Assembly (NCBI GenBank): GCA_900073065.1
Contig: FJOG01000070.1
Span: 45,538-109,537, forward strand
Reading direction: 5' to 3'
DNA from: Phialocephala subalpina
Taxonomy: Eukaryota; Ascomycota; Leotiomycetes; Helotiales; Mollisiaceae
Length of the DNA stretch: 64,000 nucleotides
Below are positions 33,523 to 46,073 of this stretch, in pieces. The position numbers were made by a program, and so were the translations under genes. How positions within the stretch are numbered: the stretch's first letter is position 1; each line of letters starts with the position of its first letter. The notes beneath the pieces were generated by a model, which was given only the letters and a program-made list of their open reading frames with translations, had not been told where the DNA came from and ran no database searches.

Positions 33523-36060
33523 GTTGGTGGTCGAGATGGTGCGATTGAGATGTTGTTTACGAGGAGAGAACGATCTCAAGATGTTTGGCTTTTTATCCGT
33601 TCCGAGAAGGAGCGGCCGTCTTATACTCCGGAGAGAAGGTGAATTGATAACGCGCAAAACCACTGGGGAAACTCAATTGCTTTTATCCTTGCCATGCAGG
33701 GCTCCATCCCCATCCCTATCCCCATGCCTTGCTCACCACACCGCAGAATGCAAGAAAGGTGCATTTCATGACCACGAGACCCCTCGATGCAGACAAAATA
33801 GGCGCTGTTGACGGCCGACCAACAACCTCCAGCTCCCAAAGTCTCGGCCATGCCGGTCAGCGAAAGACCTCGTCCATTCAGAGTTATTTCTGGGCGTCGA
33901 AAAGCTTCGAAATGCTTGAAGCCATACAAGCTCCAGCCAATCTCATTACCCCGCAATCCCGCATATTCATAAGCGCGAAAGCTCGAGACATCCTTGAGCT
34001 GTCAGATCTTGGCAAGGATTCCAGACCTTGTTTTGGTGGCTTCGGGCCTGATTGAATGTCCCAAGAGTTTTGGTAACATCAAAATAGCCTGTTTGTTCAA
34101 ATTACATTTCAATTTCTCTTTCGATTGCTCCCATTGTTGCTCCATCATCCCTCGCACTCATCGAGTTCGGCGCGGAGAAGCCTCAAACCCCGCCATCCGC
34201 ATAACGTGATCAATGCCCAAGATCGTGGCTGTTTAGAAATCGGGGTGCAGAAGTCTAACCTCAAATCGTGAATTTTCGCAGGGGACAAATCTTGCTGCCT
34301 TCGATGCCGATGTGGAGGCGCAAAAAGAGGCTTTCTATGCGGGTTGTGGCTTCGGGTGTTTGAGGCAATATGCATCTCCAGGGGACATTTGTTGCTGCCT
34401 TGAGAGGCCTCCACTTTCCTCACCCACTTCAACATTCCGAAATCGCATGACTTCGGACCGTTTGCCTCGACGATGTCTGGTCCGAGTCGATGAGAAAGGG
34501 TTTCGGCGACGGTATTGGATGTGATGAGGTTGAGTTTGCCCACCTTTGCTGACTTTTGCTGACAGGCCCCTGCATTCAGGAAGTCTCGCGACGCCGAGGA
34601 GAGAAACCATCAGGACTTTCTGTTCATGAGACCTCAAATCGCTCATGGACTGGTGATTATTCATTCCGCCATGTCAGCGACATTTTTCACTGCGAGAATC
34701 TGATGGCTTCTGGTGAGCCGAGTGTTCGAAAAGGGGAACCCGTGGAGTCTCCAGGAACCGCTTTTTCAACGGGACGTCCACGATAAAGCATAGACATCGC
34801 TGGCTGGAAGACAAGATACGTGATGGGTAGAGACGTCTGTCCGAGGTTGAACCTTGAGATTGAGAGAACAATGCAAGAGGCCTGGCCCGTCTGGATGACT
34901 GACATTGGCACCTTTCTCGATAACTCAGACTCGAAAGGTATATGCCTCAAGTGCTGGCCTTCATGCCTGGATTTCCCACTTCGGTACCATGAGATTCTCT
35001 TCGAAGTTCGCGAGACCTCCAGCGTTTTGACTTCCCGAAATCCTCTCTGGACATCATCATCTGATCCAAGAGTTTTGGGCCTTCAGTCTGACCTCGAACA
35101 AATTCAGACTGGGTATCTTCGTCCAAGTTGGCGTTATATCGTCTCCACAGCCTGTGACATATAGGCCGAGACAGCCTAAGACTCTAGGTAGGAGACTTTA
35201 GGATATTGAGAGCACTGCCCGAGTCATACCAGAAGGAAACTTTCTCATCGATGACGGAAGATTGTCATTGATTCCTTCAGCTACTAGCTTTAGCACGGTG
35301 TTGCTTCTCCTCTCCTGCTCGTGGAACTTGGAAAGGATGACGAGCGCTGATGGTCGTGGTGGGATAGTGGGGCGGAGGAAGGTCGTCGGAAGAGTTGCTC
35401 TATGTCGAAGAATAGCATAGCGGACATGCTCGGGTTAGGATGGGTATTCGTGTGTATCTCCAGGCAGAATTACCAAGGTTCAGATGGATATCTAGCTATG
35501 GTGTACAGTACGTCGAGCTCCAGAAGAGAGTTGGATTCTACGGAAGAGGACATCATGGTGCCAGGCCACCAGCAGGAAAGATCGCCATCACATCGTCCAG
35601 AAAATCGTATATTGAAGGAACGTGAATAGGCTTTTCATTGCAGAACCTATCCCCAGTCAATGAATAGTTCAAAGCCATCCTCGGATATTTCGGGAATAGG
35701 TACTTCTCCATTGACACGACTAAGCTGGCCTGCATGAACATCATAATTCATTGTGGCTAAGAAAAACACGTACCAAACGCGAGAGGGATTTCTAGACCAG
35801 TATTTATTTTCAATACTATGATCATGTCGTTAGGAAAAGGAGGAACGTGGGGTCTACGGTTCTGCCAAGCCTTTATAACGCGTCGCCGTCGACACGTCCA
35901 TACGATAATCTTACATTCACTCGGGCGATTGTTGCACCGCGTCGAGTCTCACGATTCTTGTTTCCTATCAACTTGCATATTGCAGTACCGTAATCCATCC
36001 CAGCCAACGGTGTTTTCCAAGTGACATCCACTTCTGCAGCTCGAGTCCTACCCCTCAACG
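33523..36060. other. Intergenic, 2.5 kb, no supported gene
   Basis: Open frames at 33994-34209, 34145-34543, 34556-35164 and 35402-35744 show no family motif or splice structure. A diverged direct repeat of about 30 bp with 102-bp spacing is visible (GGGGACAAATCTTGCTGCCT at 34279 and GGGGACATTTGTTGCTGCCT at 34381). Confidence 0.35.
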
Positions 36061-36969
36061 ATGCCCAAGACGTTTTCCGACCTCCCCAAAGAGCTCCAGC
36101 TCCTCGTATGGAAGCACGCTCTCCCAGATCCACACGAAATCGAAGGAGCGATAATCCTCTTCGTCGACTTCGACCTCTCCCAACCACGAGCCATCCTCCC
36201 CCAAATCACCGAATACAAAGACGCATACCACCGAGCGACGACGAGATACAACGAAGTCCACCACGATGACAGCGAAGAAGAGGAAGAAGCGGAGTCTCTC
36301 TGGGGCTTCAACAACACTCATCTAATGGCCAATCGCCGGTCCCCGGTAATGAATCTGTTGCAGGCATGTCGAGCTTCCCGCACGGTGGCACTGGCGGTAT
36401 TTCGTCTCGATCTTGCGTCGTCAATACCAGAGGAGCAGATACCATGGTGGAGCCCAGCAGACGACATGGTGTACTTCGCGCAGCCAGACAACTACATAGA
36501 GAACCGAGCCATGCTCTACTGGTTATCTCAACGCCGAGAAGTCGAGCAATCGAATCTGAGTTCGCTGCAACACATCGCCTTCCGATTCGATCACAATATC
36601 TCCACGGCGCTCGATCCTACAAGCTTTGCAGACGCGGGTTACGACAACGTCCTATATACGGAAGATGGGTGGCTATTGAATTTCCCGAATCTGCAGAGCT
36701 TGTCTATCTTCATAGACCCGGTCATGGCGTTGAAGGACGGAGTTGGCGAGCGCAAGGGAAAGATCATACTACACGAGCCGGAGGATGTTAAGGTGCATGG
36801 TCATAGAGGCCTTAAGCCGTCGCAGATTGAGGAGAGTATTACGTTGAATTTTGAGAGTTTGGTGAAGAGGGGTAGGGGCAAAGAGGCACCACTTGTCGAA
36901 TGCTTTGTTGTTGGAGTCAAAGTGGAAGAAGACTCGACGGATGGCAGGATGAGGGACCCCTACCAATAG
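36061..36969 (+). CDS. 2EXR-domain protein
   Basis: A single-exon 302-residue protein. It opens with MPKTFSDLPKELQLLVWKHA, the F-x-x-L-P-x-E-L-Q-x-x-I-W-x-x-A pattern of the fungal 2EXR domain, and continues with the usual second half around residues 100-160 (NLLQACRASRTVALAVFRLD, then DMVYFAQPDN). An acidic patch (DDSEEEEEAES) sits near residue 65. The family is very large in plant-associated ascomycetes and has no known biochemical role; an F-box-like resemblance of the first helix has suggested protein interaction. The frame is intact, with the ATG immediately before the domain. Confidence 0.85.
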   Translation: MPKTFSDLPKELQLLVWKHALPDPHEIEGAIILFVDFDLSQPRAILPQITEYKDAYHRATTRYNEVHHDDSEEEEEAESLWGFNNTHLMANRRSPVMNLLQACRASRTVALAVFRLDLASSIPEEQIPWWSPADDMVYFAQPDNYIENRAMLYWLSQRREVEQSNLSSLQHIAFRFDHNISTALDPTSFADAGYDNVLYTEDGWLLNFPNLQSLSIFIDPVMALKDGVGERKGKIILHEPEDVKVHGHRGLKPSQIEESITLNFESLVKRGRGKEAPLVECFVVGVKVEEDSTDGRMRDPYQ

Positions 36970-38428
36970 ACAACGAAGTACACACCCAGAGGCTTGGATA
37001 GTATTCCCTAGAGAGCTTTGGAACCGCTGCTGCTGCTGCTGCTGTATGCCAGGAATGGGTCTACATCGAACACTCAAGGAGAACGATTCCGACGCTTTCC
37101 TAGCCGACTTCTCCGCCGTGGAGAAGCAGATAATCCAAGGTGCCCCGCCTCCACCGCCATCCCCACCATCGTCCTCGAGAACGCCGTCCGAACAATCACC
37201 AGGTGTTAGGGTGGCATTTGCTCGAGAGGCTCAGATCTGCGGTTGCTGCTCTGTGCCTGGAATAGATCTACACTTCTTGCATGGAAGACATACCAGATGT
37301 CTTGAGTCGGAAGGCATGGAACAGCTTGCATATGCCTGGAAGAAATTGTGGGAGATACTTTTTTGTGGCACTATGCTCAGCGTCACCACCCTTTCAATGA
37401 CAGATATTCCACGAAGTCTCACATATTCTTTGACATTGAAATGAATGCGAAGTCAAAGTCCAAGTAGATTCAGTCGCGTTCGAGTCCTGGAGCGCGCCAC
37501 AAACTCTAGCCCAAACTCCTTTGGAACCCCCTTTTCTTTCGCTGACTTCACTCCAGATATTGGCACTACCTTATCAGAATTCGAGCCCAGCGAAGTTGCG
37601 ATATGCTCTGCTGCCTTCACGCAAATCACCACGAGAGCAGTCAACGCCTGCAGCCAAATTCCCGTCGCTCATCCTCCGATATCTTCAACATCTGGTGAAG
37701 TTCTACCCAACTGCAAACCTCCATCTTCCCCTCTGCACCTTAATACCAATAGCGCATTTGGAGATGGGCTTTGTCACATCTGCGATATTTTATCAAGTCT
37801 CCGGTTTTGGGGGTCCTTGGCTTGCATCCAATCCTCGGTCACTGGACCAAGTGGACTTCGGTCCTATTTCAGTGCTAGCACACCTCAACGGAAGATCTTT
37901 CCTCGCCAAGCTACACCCAGAAGTCGCAGCGCCATGATCTCACCTGCATCAGAGTTTCAGCCCAAGCACCGTAAGAACATCAATTGGACATTTGGCAATG
38001 GGCTACGAGTTCTCTCCGAGGTCTACATCCAGGTTGAAGTCTTGTCTTGTCATTCGTACTGCCAATTCAATACCCCAGACTTGCCAGGGCTTTCTGGGTC
38101 CCTCTTGTGCTCTGTCAGGACGCTGGTCGTAGTTTCCAGCCAGCTCAGCAGACCCGAGAAAGTTCAGGACATGCAAGGAGATCGAGAACACCGGAAAGGA
38201 ATCATCTCGAGATGATTCTAACTTCAGTCACTCTTTCCTCGATGAAATTAATTTTTGCAAGCTCCGCATCTGTCTATTTCAAGAAGTTTGAATCTACAGC
38301 TTCTCTTTTCGTTGATCGTTACCAGGGATATTTTGCTTCAGCATACTGCCAATTGACCTTGCAAACAGGAAACGAATACACGAACGTCCAAGCACCAAAC
38401 TTCTCCCTCCGAACTCCTTCCCTCAAAA
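36970..38428. other. Intergenic, degenerate repeats, no supported gene
   Basis: Open frames (37046-37444 with a poly-proline run; 37445-38215) have no recognisable family. Related blocks recur: GGAATGGGTCTACA at 37052 and GGAATAGATCTACA at 37259; GCATTTGGAGATGGGCT at 37753 and ACATTTGGCAATGGGCT at 37988. This suggests an old, diverged tandem duplication. Confidence 0.35.
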
Positions 38429-40281
38429 TCATCCCGACTTCTCCTCAACAGGACTCCCAGCAGAACTTCCAGCCGCAAAATCAATATGCAACTTCTTCCC
38501 CCCAACCTCCCTCAACAACGCCGGCGTATCCAAGTCGTTCGCCGCGTCCTTCAACACCGGCGCATGGAAAGCTCTCGCCGTCTCAAATGGACTGAGCGTT
38601 GTCTTCCTCGCCAAAGTCCAGAACCCATAATAGGTCGGCAGAATGAAAAGAACGATACTGAGCGTAACAGCAACACTCGCACCCCAGAATCTCCAGAGAA
38701 CGTGATACTCATTAACACCGACGTTTTCGACGGAACGAGAGATCTCTTGGACGGAAACTTGGTCTTGATCCGCTGCATGGATGGAGGTGTAGAATAAGGT
38801 TGTGCGGATGGAGTCGAGCATGAAATCCGTGGGATCGAAATAGTACCCTCCAAACAGCGAGAACGAGGTGTTGCACTTATTCGGCAACGCAACAGGCGTC
38901 CCATCGTCGTTGTAGCTGGCATACGAAGGCTGGATCTGCTGAGCATACAGCCCATTGACCTTCAAACTCGTCCCGTTCCCATCAGGATGCAGGACAATGG
39001 AAGAGTCGTAATATGTCGCAAGTGCGCTGGCGATTCCTCCGAATGTGGTAGCGTTCGTTTCGACGGGGATATCGGTGTAGACCTCAGTGGGCTCGGAGGG
39101 GTAGTATGTGTTGTAGTGATGGGCGCCGTTGATCTCTTCCGTAAGTGACCACCAGTTGTCTCCGTCGCCAGTGGCGTTGAACTCTACTTGGGTTTGGTAT
39201 GGAACTTTGGCCATTTGCAACGAGCAGTTTCGAACCATGTATTCGCCTGAGCAGTCTGGGGTTGGCTTAAACAAGGTGTTGAGATAAATCGTGTATGGAG
39301 AAGAGACATTCCATCCGATCTCCACGGAGAACATGGTGGAATCAGCGGTTGTGTTCACAGTCTCGCTGTCGAGTGGCAGGCTGTAGGGGATGGTATAGTT
39401 GGTGCAAGTAGCCTCGAACCCAACACCATTCAGCTTGGCGGCACAATACCCCTTGCAAGTCGTATTCTCATTGAAGGATTTGAAGACACCATCAACCTTC
39501 GCAATCACGTATGGTATCTCGGTCTGCCACGCAGATTGATACATGCCGACGGTGCCATCAGGGTTCAGACTAGCAGAGAATCCTGCAGGGAGCTTGTCCG
39601 CGATGCCGAATTTCGTGACTGCAGGTGTGTAGTTTCGGTAGTTGAGTTCGGTGGTGATGGAGTTTTGGAGGAGGATGCCGTTTATGGGGAGGGTGGCGAC
39701 GAAGACGGTTGCGAGGGCGACGTAGTTGAAGACTCTCCAGGATGTGATGGCGGAGACGACACTGCTGCCGGTGGCCCAGACCTGTTCATTCATCAGCATT
39801 TGTTCTTCGGCAACTTTCAAGAAACTCGGCTCACGTTGTGGAGATCAGCGACGGTGGCTTGTTCCCTTGAGGCTCGGTACCACCAGGTGACGGCGATTCC
39901 TTGAGCGACGGCCATGTGCACGAGAATGCCGTTCAGGGAGAGAATGATCGAAAGCCCTGGGAAGTCAGCATGTCTTCATTTTCCATCAAAGACTGAACAC
40001 TTACATGCGGCGGGCTTTGGAAGATGACCTTCAATGACTTTGTGTCCGTTGAAGAAAAAGAGAGTGAGCCATGACAGGAGTACTGTCAACGCTGATCCGA
40101 CTAGACCAACTGCACCGAGGACCGGAAATCTCTTCAAGACCTTGACGGTGAGGTTCTGGTGTACTTCATCTTCGAGCCATGGGAAGAAGCCTTCCTTTTG
40201 GCTGGCGGTGTCAGAAGCAGGGACTTCTGTTGAAGCAGTAGTCACGTCCTGCTTATTTGGGTACATGTGTGGGGTAGCCAT
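38429..40281 (-). CDS. Large fungal membrane glycoprotein, uncharacterised
   Basis: Three exons: 40281-40005, 39956-39835, 39781-38429; 583 residues. Four membrane segments: VLGAVGLVGSALTVLLSWLT, WLSIILSLNGILVHMAVAQG, VFNYVALATVFVATLPINGI and, near the C-terminus, VAVTLSIVLFILPTYYGFWT. Between the third and fourth is a 340-residue extracellular part with many N-glycosylation sites (NTT, NYT, NVS, NCS, NAT, NGT, NTS) and about eight cysteines. After the last helix comes LARKTTLSPFETARAFHAPV, the L-S-P-x-E-x-A-x-A-F-x-A-P block shared by a widespread family of uncharacterised ascomycete membrane proteins. The ATG at 40281 (MATPHMYPNKQD) is preferred over 40344, which lies in leader-like DNA. 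Function unknown; a cell-surface role is inferred. Confidence 0.8.
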
Positions 40282-41615
40282 GCTGTATTGAAACTCTGTC
40301 CCAGTCAGCGCAATGATCTCCTTTAGTTGAAGATTAAGACTCACGAATGATGGTTATCAGAAGCTAGGTCCAGATGTCTACAAATATCTCGATCAGGACC
40401 TAGAAAACTCTCGTTAGGGAAAAGAAGCAGTCTCTACTGGCAACATTCTCCTGAGTTGAGGATGGAGAGATATATCTCAGATCTAGGTTCAGCACCCCAC
40501 CCCCAGCTGCCTGTTGGCCACCCTCGGTCTCCTGAACAGTCAACTGGTCGAGATGCATATCGACTTCCAACTCGGATCATGCATAAGTCTTTTCTGCATC
40601 TCGAATCTTAGATCTGCAAGAAATATACCACGATTGGACATAAGAGCCTCAGGCCCTTTCTTAGACTTCCCCATCAGCTTCAACTAAAGGAGCTATCTCC
40701 GCCACGCTCTACTTTGAAGCAGCTAGAATCCGGGGTCGCCATGAAAACCAGGGACTCAGCGCCTATCGGAAAGGTGACTTTGCTTATCAGCATCAAAGAG
40801 TCTTGAGGCTTTGGAGGCTGGACCAATTCGTATCGCACTAGACTTCTTCCAGAATGAAAGGTACCATGGCGCATCGAGGCTGACAATTTAAGTTGCAGGA
40901 CACGGCCCGGAGTCTAGATTAGGGAGTCTGTCGACTGCACGAATCCCCTTTTAGGACTCGCTTCCTCGGCTATTCAGCCACATGGCGTCTAGACTCCCAG
41001 AACATCGGATCCAAACTTTTGCACAGACGACATCCGTCAAGCCTAGCTTGGGTTGAGAAAGCCACACCGACTCAACAAGAGGCTCTGATTCGATTATTTC
41101 GATGGTGCGCAATTCTTCGGAGACTCCTCGTGCTTCGCGGCAGACTATCAACGACGATGTAACTTTGTACCACGGTCAATGCATGTCTGGGACGCCTGAA
41201 AGATTTGGAAAGCCCCTTCCAGACTTGGATATGGGTGCTGAGATCTCCCAGACCTCGTTGTCGATCCAATGGCGCGGTACCGAGGACCAATTCTCCTCGC
41301 GCTAGGAGTTTGAGCTACTGTTAACGAGATTTCTGAAAGCTGAAGGTTTTGCCAAGGCATCTGGGAGCATCTCGCATTGGAAATTCGAGTCCAGAATGCC
41401 AACTGACCTCCTTCTCGACGAGAATAGTCGCTTTCGTGCTGAGGCTAGATTGAAGCTATGGTTTTCGGTAGATGGAGGGGTCGAGGGGAGGTGAGAGCCA
41501 GGTCTTTGACGCCGATTCGATATCAATCTGCTGTTTTCTCGCCATGCATGCTGTCGGTCTTGATTGAACTCAAACTTCAGGTTGATCAAGCATTTCATTC
41601 ATTCCTTTTGACAGA
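40282..41615. other. Divergent promoter region
   Basis: 1.3 kb between the minus-strand membrane protein and the plus-strand channel gene. Open frames on both strands (40680-41598) lack motifs. No gene supported. Confidence 0.35.
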
Positions 41616-43813
41616 ATGTCTTCCACCGTCTCCACGGATACAATTGTCCATATTCTTCCTCTGGAGACCGACCCACTGAAGAACGCACAAAAAGCCAAAG
41701 GATACACCGTCACTACCCAAGAGCTCACCGACCGACCTGTTCTAGGACGAAACAACACAGGACTTCGAAACTTCCTCGGCGATGCCTCGAATAGCCAGAA
41801 TGTTGGTTATGATGGAGAAGTCGACACTCTTCGCCTGCTCGGGAGAGTGTACAAGAAGATTTTAACCTTCTCGATTGTCACAAGATATCTCTTCTACATC
41901 CTTCCCGTGGCCATCTTGCTCGCCATTCCACTCACCATCTTCGCAACTGTTGCCAAGTATGTAAATATCCATGGAGTCCGAATGCTCGGTCTCCTCGTTT
42001 GGTTGGAGATCGTTTGGTCGAGTCTCTGGTTTGCAAAGCTTTGCTCCAGAACACTTCCATATATCTTCCGAATATGCTGCGGTGTCATGAGTGCAGGGAC
42101 TCGAAAGCATTCGCTCATGATCAAGGCACTCGAGGTTCCAATCTCTGTGGTCTTTTGGGTGATTGCATCATGGGCAACCATTCCGGTCATTGCAGCATTC
42201 AACAAAAACACAGCAATCGTCACAGTCACCTCTTCCTCTGTTCCATGGATCGACACACTTCAGCGAGTCTTCTTGGCTTCCATTCCAGTTTCATGTGTCT
42301 TGCTGGTTGAGAAGGCCATCATCGAGTTCATCACTGTCAATTATCATCGCACTCAATTCAGCGCCAGAATTAGAGAGTCAAAGCGACGCATGCACCTGTT
42401 TGAACTCCTCTACGAAGCTTCAACCATCTTGTATGCTCCTTACTGCGCCAAGTTCGCAGATGATGACTACGCCATCAACACGTCCATTCTTTCCACGGTC
42501 GGCAAAGGTGTTCAAGATGTTGCTGAAGTCGGTACTCCAATCAGATTGTTTGACAATCTTGGTAGATTGGGAACCGGTGTTGCGGAGGTCTTTGGCAACA
42601 TCGTCAGCGAAGTGACTGGGACGCAGAAACAAGACTCCAAATCTCCGCATGCGATCGTCTCGTGGGCATTGGAACGTCGATCGGCCTCTGAGGCTTTGGC
42701 GAGAAGGGTATTCAATTCCCTTGTCGCTGAAGGGAATGATGCTCTGTATCAGAAAGACATCGAGCGTGTTCTGGGTCCTGAAAATCAACGTGACGCCGAA
42801 GAGATCTTCCATGCTCTTGACAAGGACGGGAATGGAGATGTGAGTCTAGAGGAGATGACGATGATGGTCATTGAGCTTGGTGAAGGCCGACGAGCGATGA
42901 CGAGGAGTTTGCATGATGTTGATCGTGCGATCAAAGCTCTTGATCGGATCTTGATGATAGTTGTTCTAGTGGGAGGAGGAATGATTTATGGTGTGCTCCT
43001 TCCCTTCCTGAAAGTTCCAAGCTAATATGACTAGGCACCTTCTTCTCCCAAAACTTCTTCAAGCAAGTCTCGCTCTACACTACTTCCTTAATGTCGTTCT
43101 CTTTCGCATTTGCCGGAACGGTTCAAGAGTTCACCGGATCCTGCATCTTCCTTTTCGTTAAGCACCCATATGATGTCGGTGATCGTGTCGATATCAACAA
43201 CATCGATCTCATCGTCGAGCACATCTCTCTCCTATACACGATATTCCGTCGAGTGGAGTCCAATCGGACTGTACAGATCCCCAACATTGTCAACAATGGA
43301 AACTGGATTGAGAACATCACCAGGAGTCGAGCAATGAACGAGCAATTCAGTCTTGCGATCAGCGCGGGCACTACATTTGAGGAGATCGAAAACTTGAGTG
43401 ATGAATTAAAGGAGTTCGTCACCGCGGATGAGAACAGGAGGGACTACAAGCCCGATGTCAAGGTCGAGGTGCTGAACGTGGGTGATATGTCGAAGTTGGA
43501 TCTGAAAATCAATCTGGGATACAAGGTATGATGCTCCACCCTTTTATTAAACCACACTAACACCAAGCAGTCAAATTGGTCAAACGAGCACCTTCGTGTC
43601 GCCAGACGTTCGAAGTTCATGTGTGCGTTGTTGGCTACGTTGAGGAAGGTGCAGATCAATGCTCCTGGTGGTGGGGATGTTTCAATTGGTGATGCGAGTC
43701 GACCTTCGTACTCGGTGTCGGTGAGTGATGAAGAGGCGAAGATTGCGAGGATGCATTATTTGGAGGAGAAGGAGAAGGAGAGATATGTTCCGAATAAAGA
43801 TAAGTCTGTGTAA
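41616..43813 (+). CDS. MscS-like mechanosensitive channel with EF-hand
   Basis: Three exons: 41616-42990, 43035-43525, 43571-43813; 702 residues. Eukaryotic MscS channels of this type (Msy1/Msy2 in fission yeast) sit in the endoplasmic reticulum and control calcium and volume during osmotic shock. Helices: YLFYILPVAILLAIPLTIFA, MLGLLVWLEIVWSSLWFAKL, VPISVVFWVIASWATIPVIA, RVFLASIPVSCVLLVEKAII and, after the EF-hand, ILMIVVLVGGGMIYG. The EF-hand loop DKDGNGDVSLEE (about residues 403-414) has all calcium ligands. The MscS pore and beta domain follow: MSFSFAFAGTVQEFTGSCIF, then LFVKHPYDVGDRVDINNIDL, and RTVQIPNIVNNG. Intact, with proper splice signals. The EF-hand before the MscS domain is the standard fungal layout. 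Confidence 0.95.
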
Positions 43814-45009
43814 TGAATTGAGACCTGCTTCCTTCTTTGTATCACTCTTTATCCCTATCATCCCTTACGAGGTGAGCTCTCTGCTTTGGCAAATGCGATG
43901 CGCACCTTCCCGGGCCACGACGGTTACAACTTCGCAGGCTGGACCAAATGCGCCTCGAGACACAAATGTACCTGCAAGTTTCCACTTTCCATTTAAACGT
44001 ATCCAAATTGTTTGGTGAAGCAAATGTCAGCACGGTCCACACTTCTTCTGGAAGGAGAGCTCCAGACGCGGGTTGATTCGAGATAGCTACAGAGCAATGC
44101 ACAGCAGACCAGAGATTCGATCATCTCCCATTTCGACGTGGTCGCGACCACCATCCAAGGAAACCTTATCCATCCAGATGACGGGCGGCTCCGCGAAATT
44201 CTGCTTGTTCTGGGCGAAGTCATACTGTGAATCTGGGAGCTTAATAGCAAGTGGACAAACCGAGATGATGATGGCTGTGCAATAATACAGAGGGTTGAGC
44301 AGAACATGGCGAGGAAGTAGCAGGACGTCGATACAGTGAGCTATAGATAGACTGAGTGTGTTCGCACCCCGAAAAAGCAGCTGGATAGTTGAGGTCTGAC
44401 GAAGAATCTGTTTGACGCTGCGATGCAGATGACAGATGGAGTCTATGCCACTGTCGCTACCAAGGACCTACTTTCTGAACTCGAGAAAGAGAGATGATCG
44501 GAGTAAGACAGATCTTGGTGGCAACTGAGGCATGCACAAAGCCCATCCTAAGAATGCCTCTTTCATTGCCTTGGGCTGGTGATCTGGTGCTTCGAGTATC
44601 TCAAAACCATCGACTCGATTGACGTCCGTCACTTCCGAAATCAGCATCACGAAGGTCTCTTGTGAGAAGCTTCAACGGTCGATGAATACTCAGCCGGTCT
44701 CTACTCATAGAATCCAGAACAAGGTGCAGTAATCCTTTGGCATAATACAAGCAGTCGTTTCTCTCACTGTCACGACAATAACGTGCTCCACTAGGGTCAT
44801 GCACGAAACGGCTCAACACGGGAGACATGGACAATGCCAAAGAGCCCCGGCAGAGGAGAGAACAATTGGGAACCAGACCTGGAGACCACAGCATGGTCCT
44901 ACGTCAACCTTCTTCGCTTGCGGACTCTCACATTCTGAACCGGTTGTCAAGTCAGCGAGTTGAGGATGCAAGTCAACTCAAGCAGCATATTGCTGCATCC
45001 AAGACTGCC
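43814..45009. other. Intergenic, no supported gene
   Basis: Open frames on both strands (43842-44894) have no recognisable motifs. Start of the repeat-rich region. Confidence 0.35.
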
Positions 45010-45180
45010 GTCTGCCAGAGAATTACCATTATAATCACAGACGACAATTTAGCCTACTAGAATCCATTTTCGTCTTTGAACCTGAGCAGTCGCCGCTCTT
45101 ACCTGAGCTGAGCCCTACGCCCTGAGCACGCTAATAAGTCAGCTGGATTTTGCTCAGGGGGGTCCTCTTCCGGTGCCCCC
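45010..45180 (+). repeat. Dispersed repeat family B, copy 1 (partial)
   Basis: Shares with 50330-50690 and 54960-55270 the blocks ATTACCATTATAATC (45023), ATCCATTTTCGTCTTTGAAC (45062) and CCTGAGCAGTCGCCGCTCTT (45081). Non-coding. Only the 3' half of the repeat is visible here. Confidence 0.6.
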
Positions 45181-45920
45181 CGAATCGGTTACAGTTTCCA
45201 TGCTATTTATATTCCAGGTATGCAGATCGTAGTTGCCTGCAATATAGCCACCTCTCTGCACCTACCAAGATGTCGTGATGGTGTCCGTTCTAGCTCCCCT
45301 ATCACATTCATCAAGGGTCTTCACCGAGCCGATTGAGGTTCCCTCAAACCCAAGTGACCTAGTGGGGTTTTCAGCCAGGAGTAAGCGAATCGAAAGGGAG
45401 GCCTAAAATGCCACTAACACTTGATCCTCAACTTTCTAAGTATAAGAATATGACTTCACCTTTCTTCAGCTTGGTTACTAGAAGAACTCATATGCTATAA
45501 ATCATTTCTGTATGGTCTTCAAATGGTATAGAAGCAGCACTACAAATCCTGAAGTCCGTTATCTGGGTGTATTGATCAAAGACAGCTGGTTAGCTACTGT
45601 GTCTGCTAGCTATCGTGAGATCTATGCAACGCGATAGCCAGGAGTTACTTCACGGTCAGTTGAACAATTTCATACAAATCCTAACAAGCCTCCCCCCGTC
45701 CAGCTGGTCATTCTCGCGCTATAATTTCGGGCATCAACCACCGATACGGAACTCTGGTAAAGAGATTATAATGGAAGGGTGACTCTTGAACGCGAACAAC
45801 GATCCAAACAGTCGGATTAAGTAAAGACCAGAGAAAGTAGTACCTATAATTTAAAAATTGATAAGAAAACTGTAAATCTCTCTGGAATAAGAAAACAAAG
45901 CTGGGTGCATGCTCTCTTCA
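45181..45920. other. Intergenic, no supported gene
   Basis: No open frame with protein character, RNA gene or repeat recognised. Confidence 0.3.
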
Positions 45921-45929
45921 ATAAAGCTT

Positions 45930-46015
45930 TTCCAGATCTAGGAATGCTCTGGACTTTTGTGTTACCCTCCGGAGTAGTTTTCGTTTTAGTGCAAAATTTT
46001 AGCTTGGTTTAAGTT
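45930..46015. repeat. Dispersed repeat, copy related to 6890-6985
   Basis: Matches 6890-6985 (AGGAATGCTCTGGACTTTTG and GGAGTAGTTTTCGTTTTAGT here). It abuts the tandem duplication that begins at 46074. Confidence 0.5.
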
Positions 46016-46073
46016 CGAGTGGACCGAATCTGTATACTTCAAGCCAAAGTAGTTTGAATTACATTGATACAAC

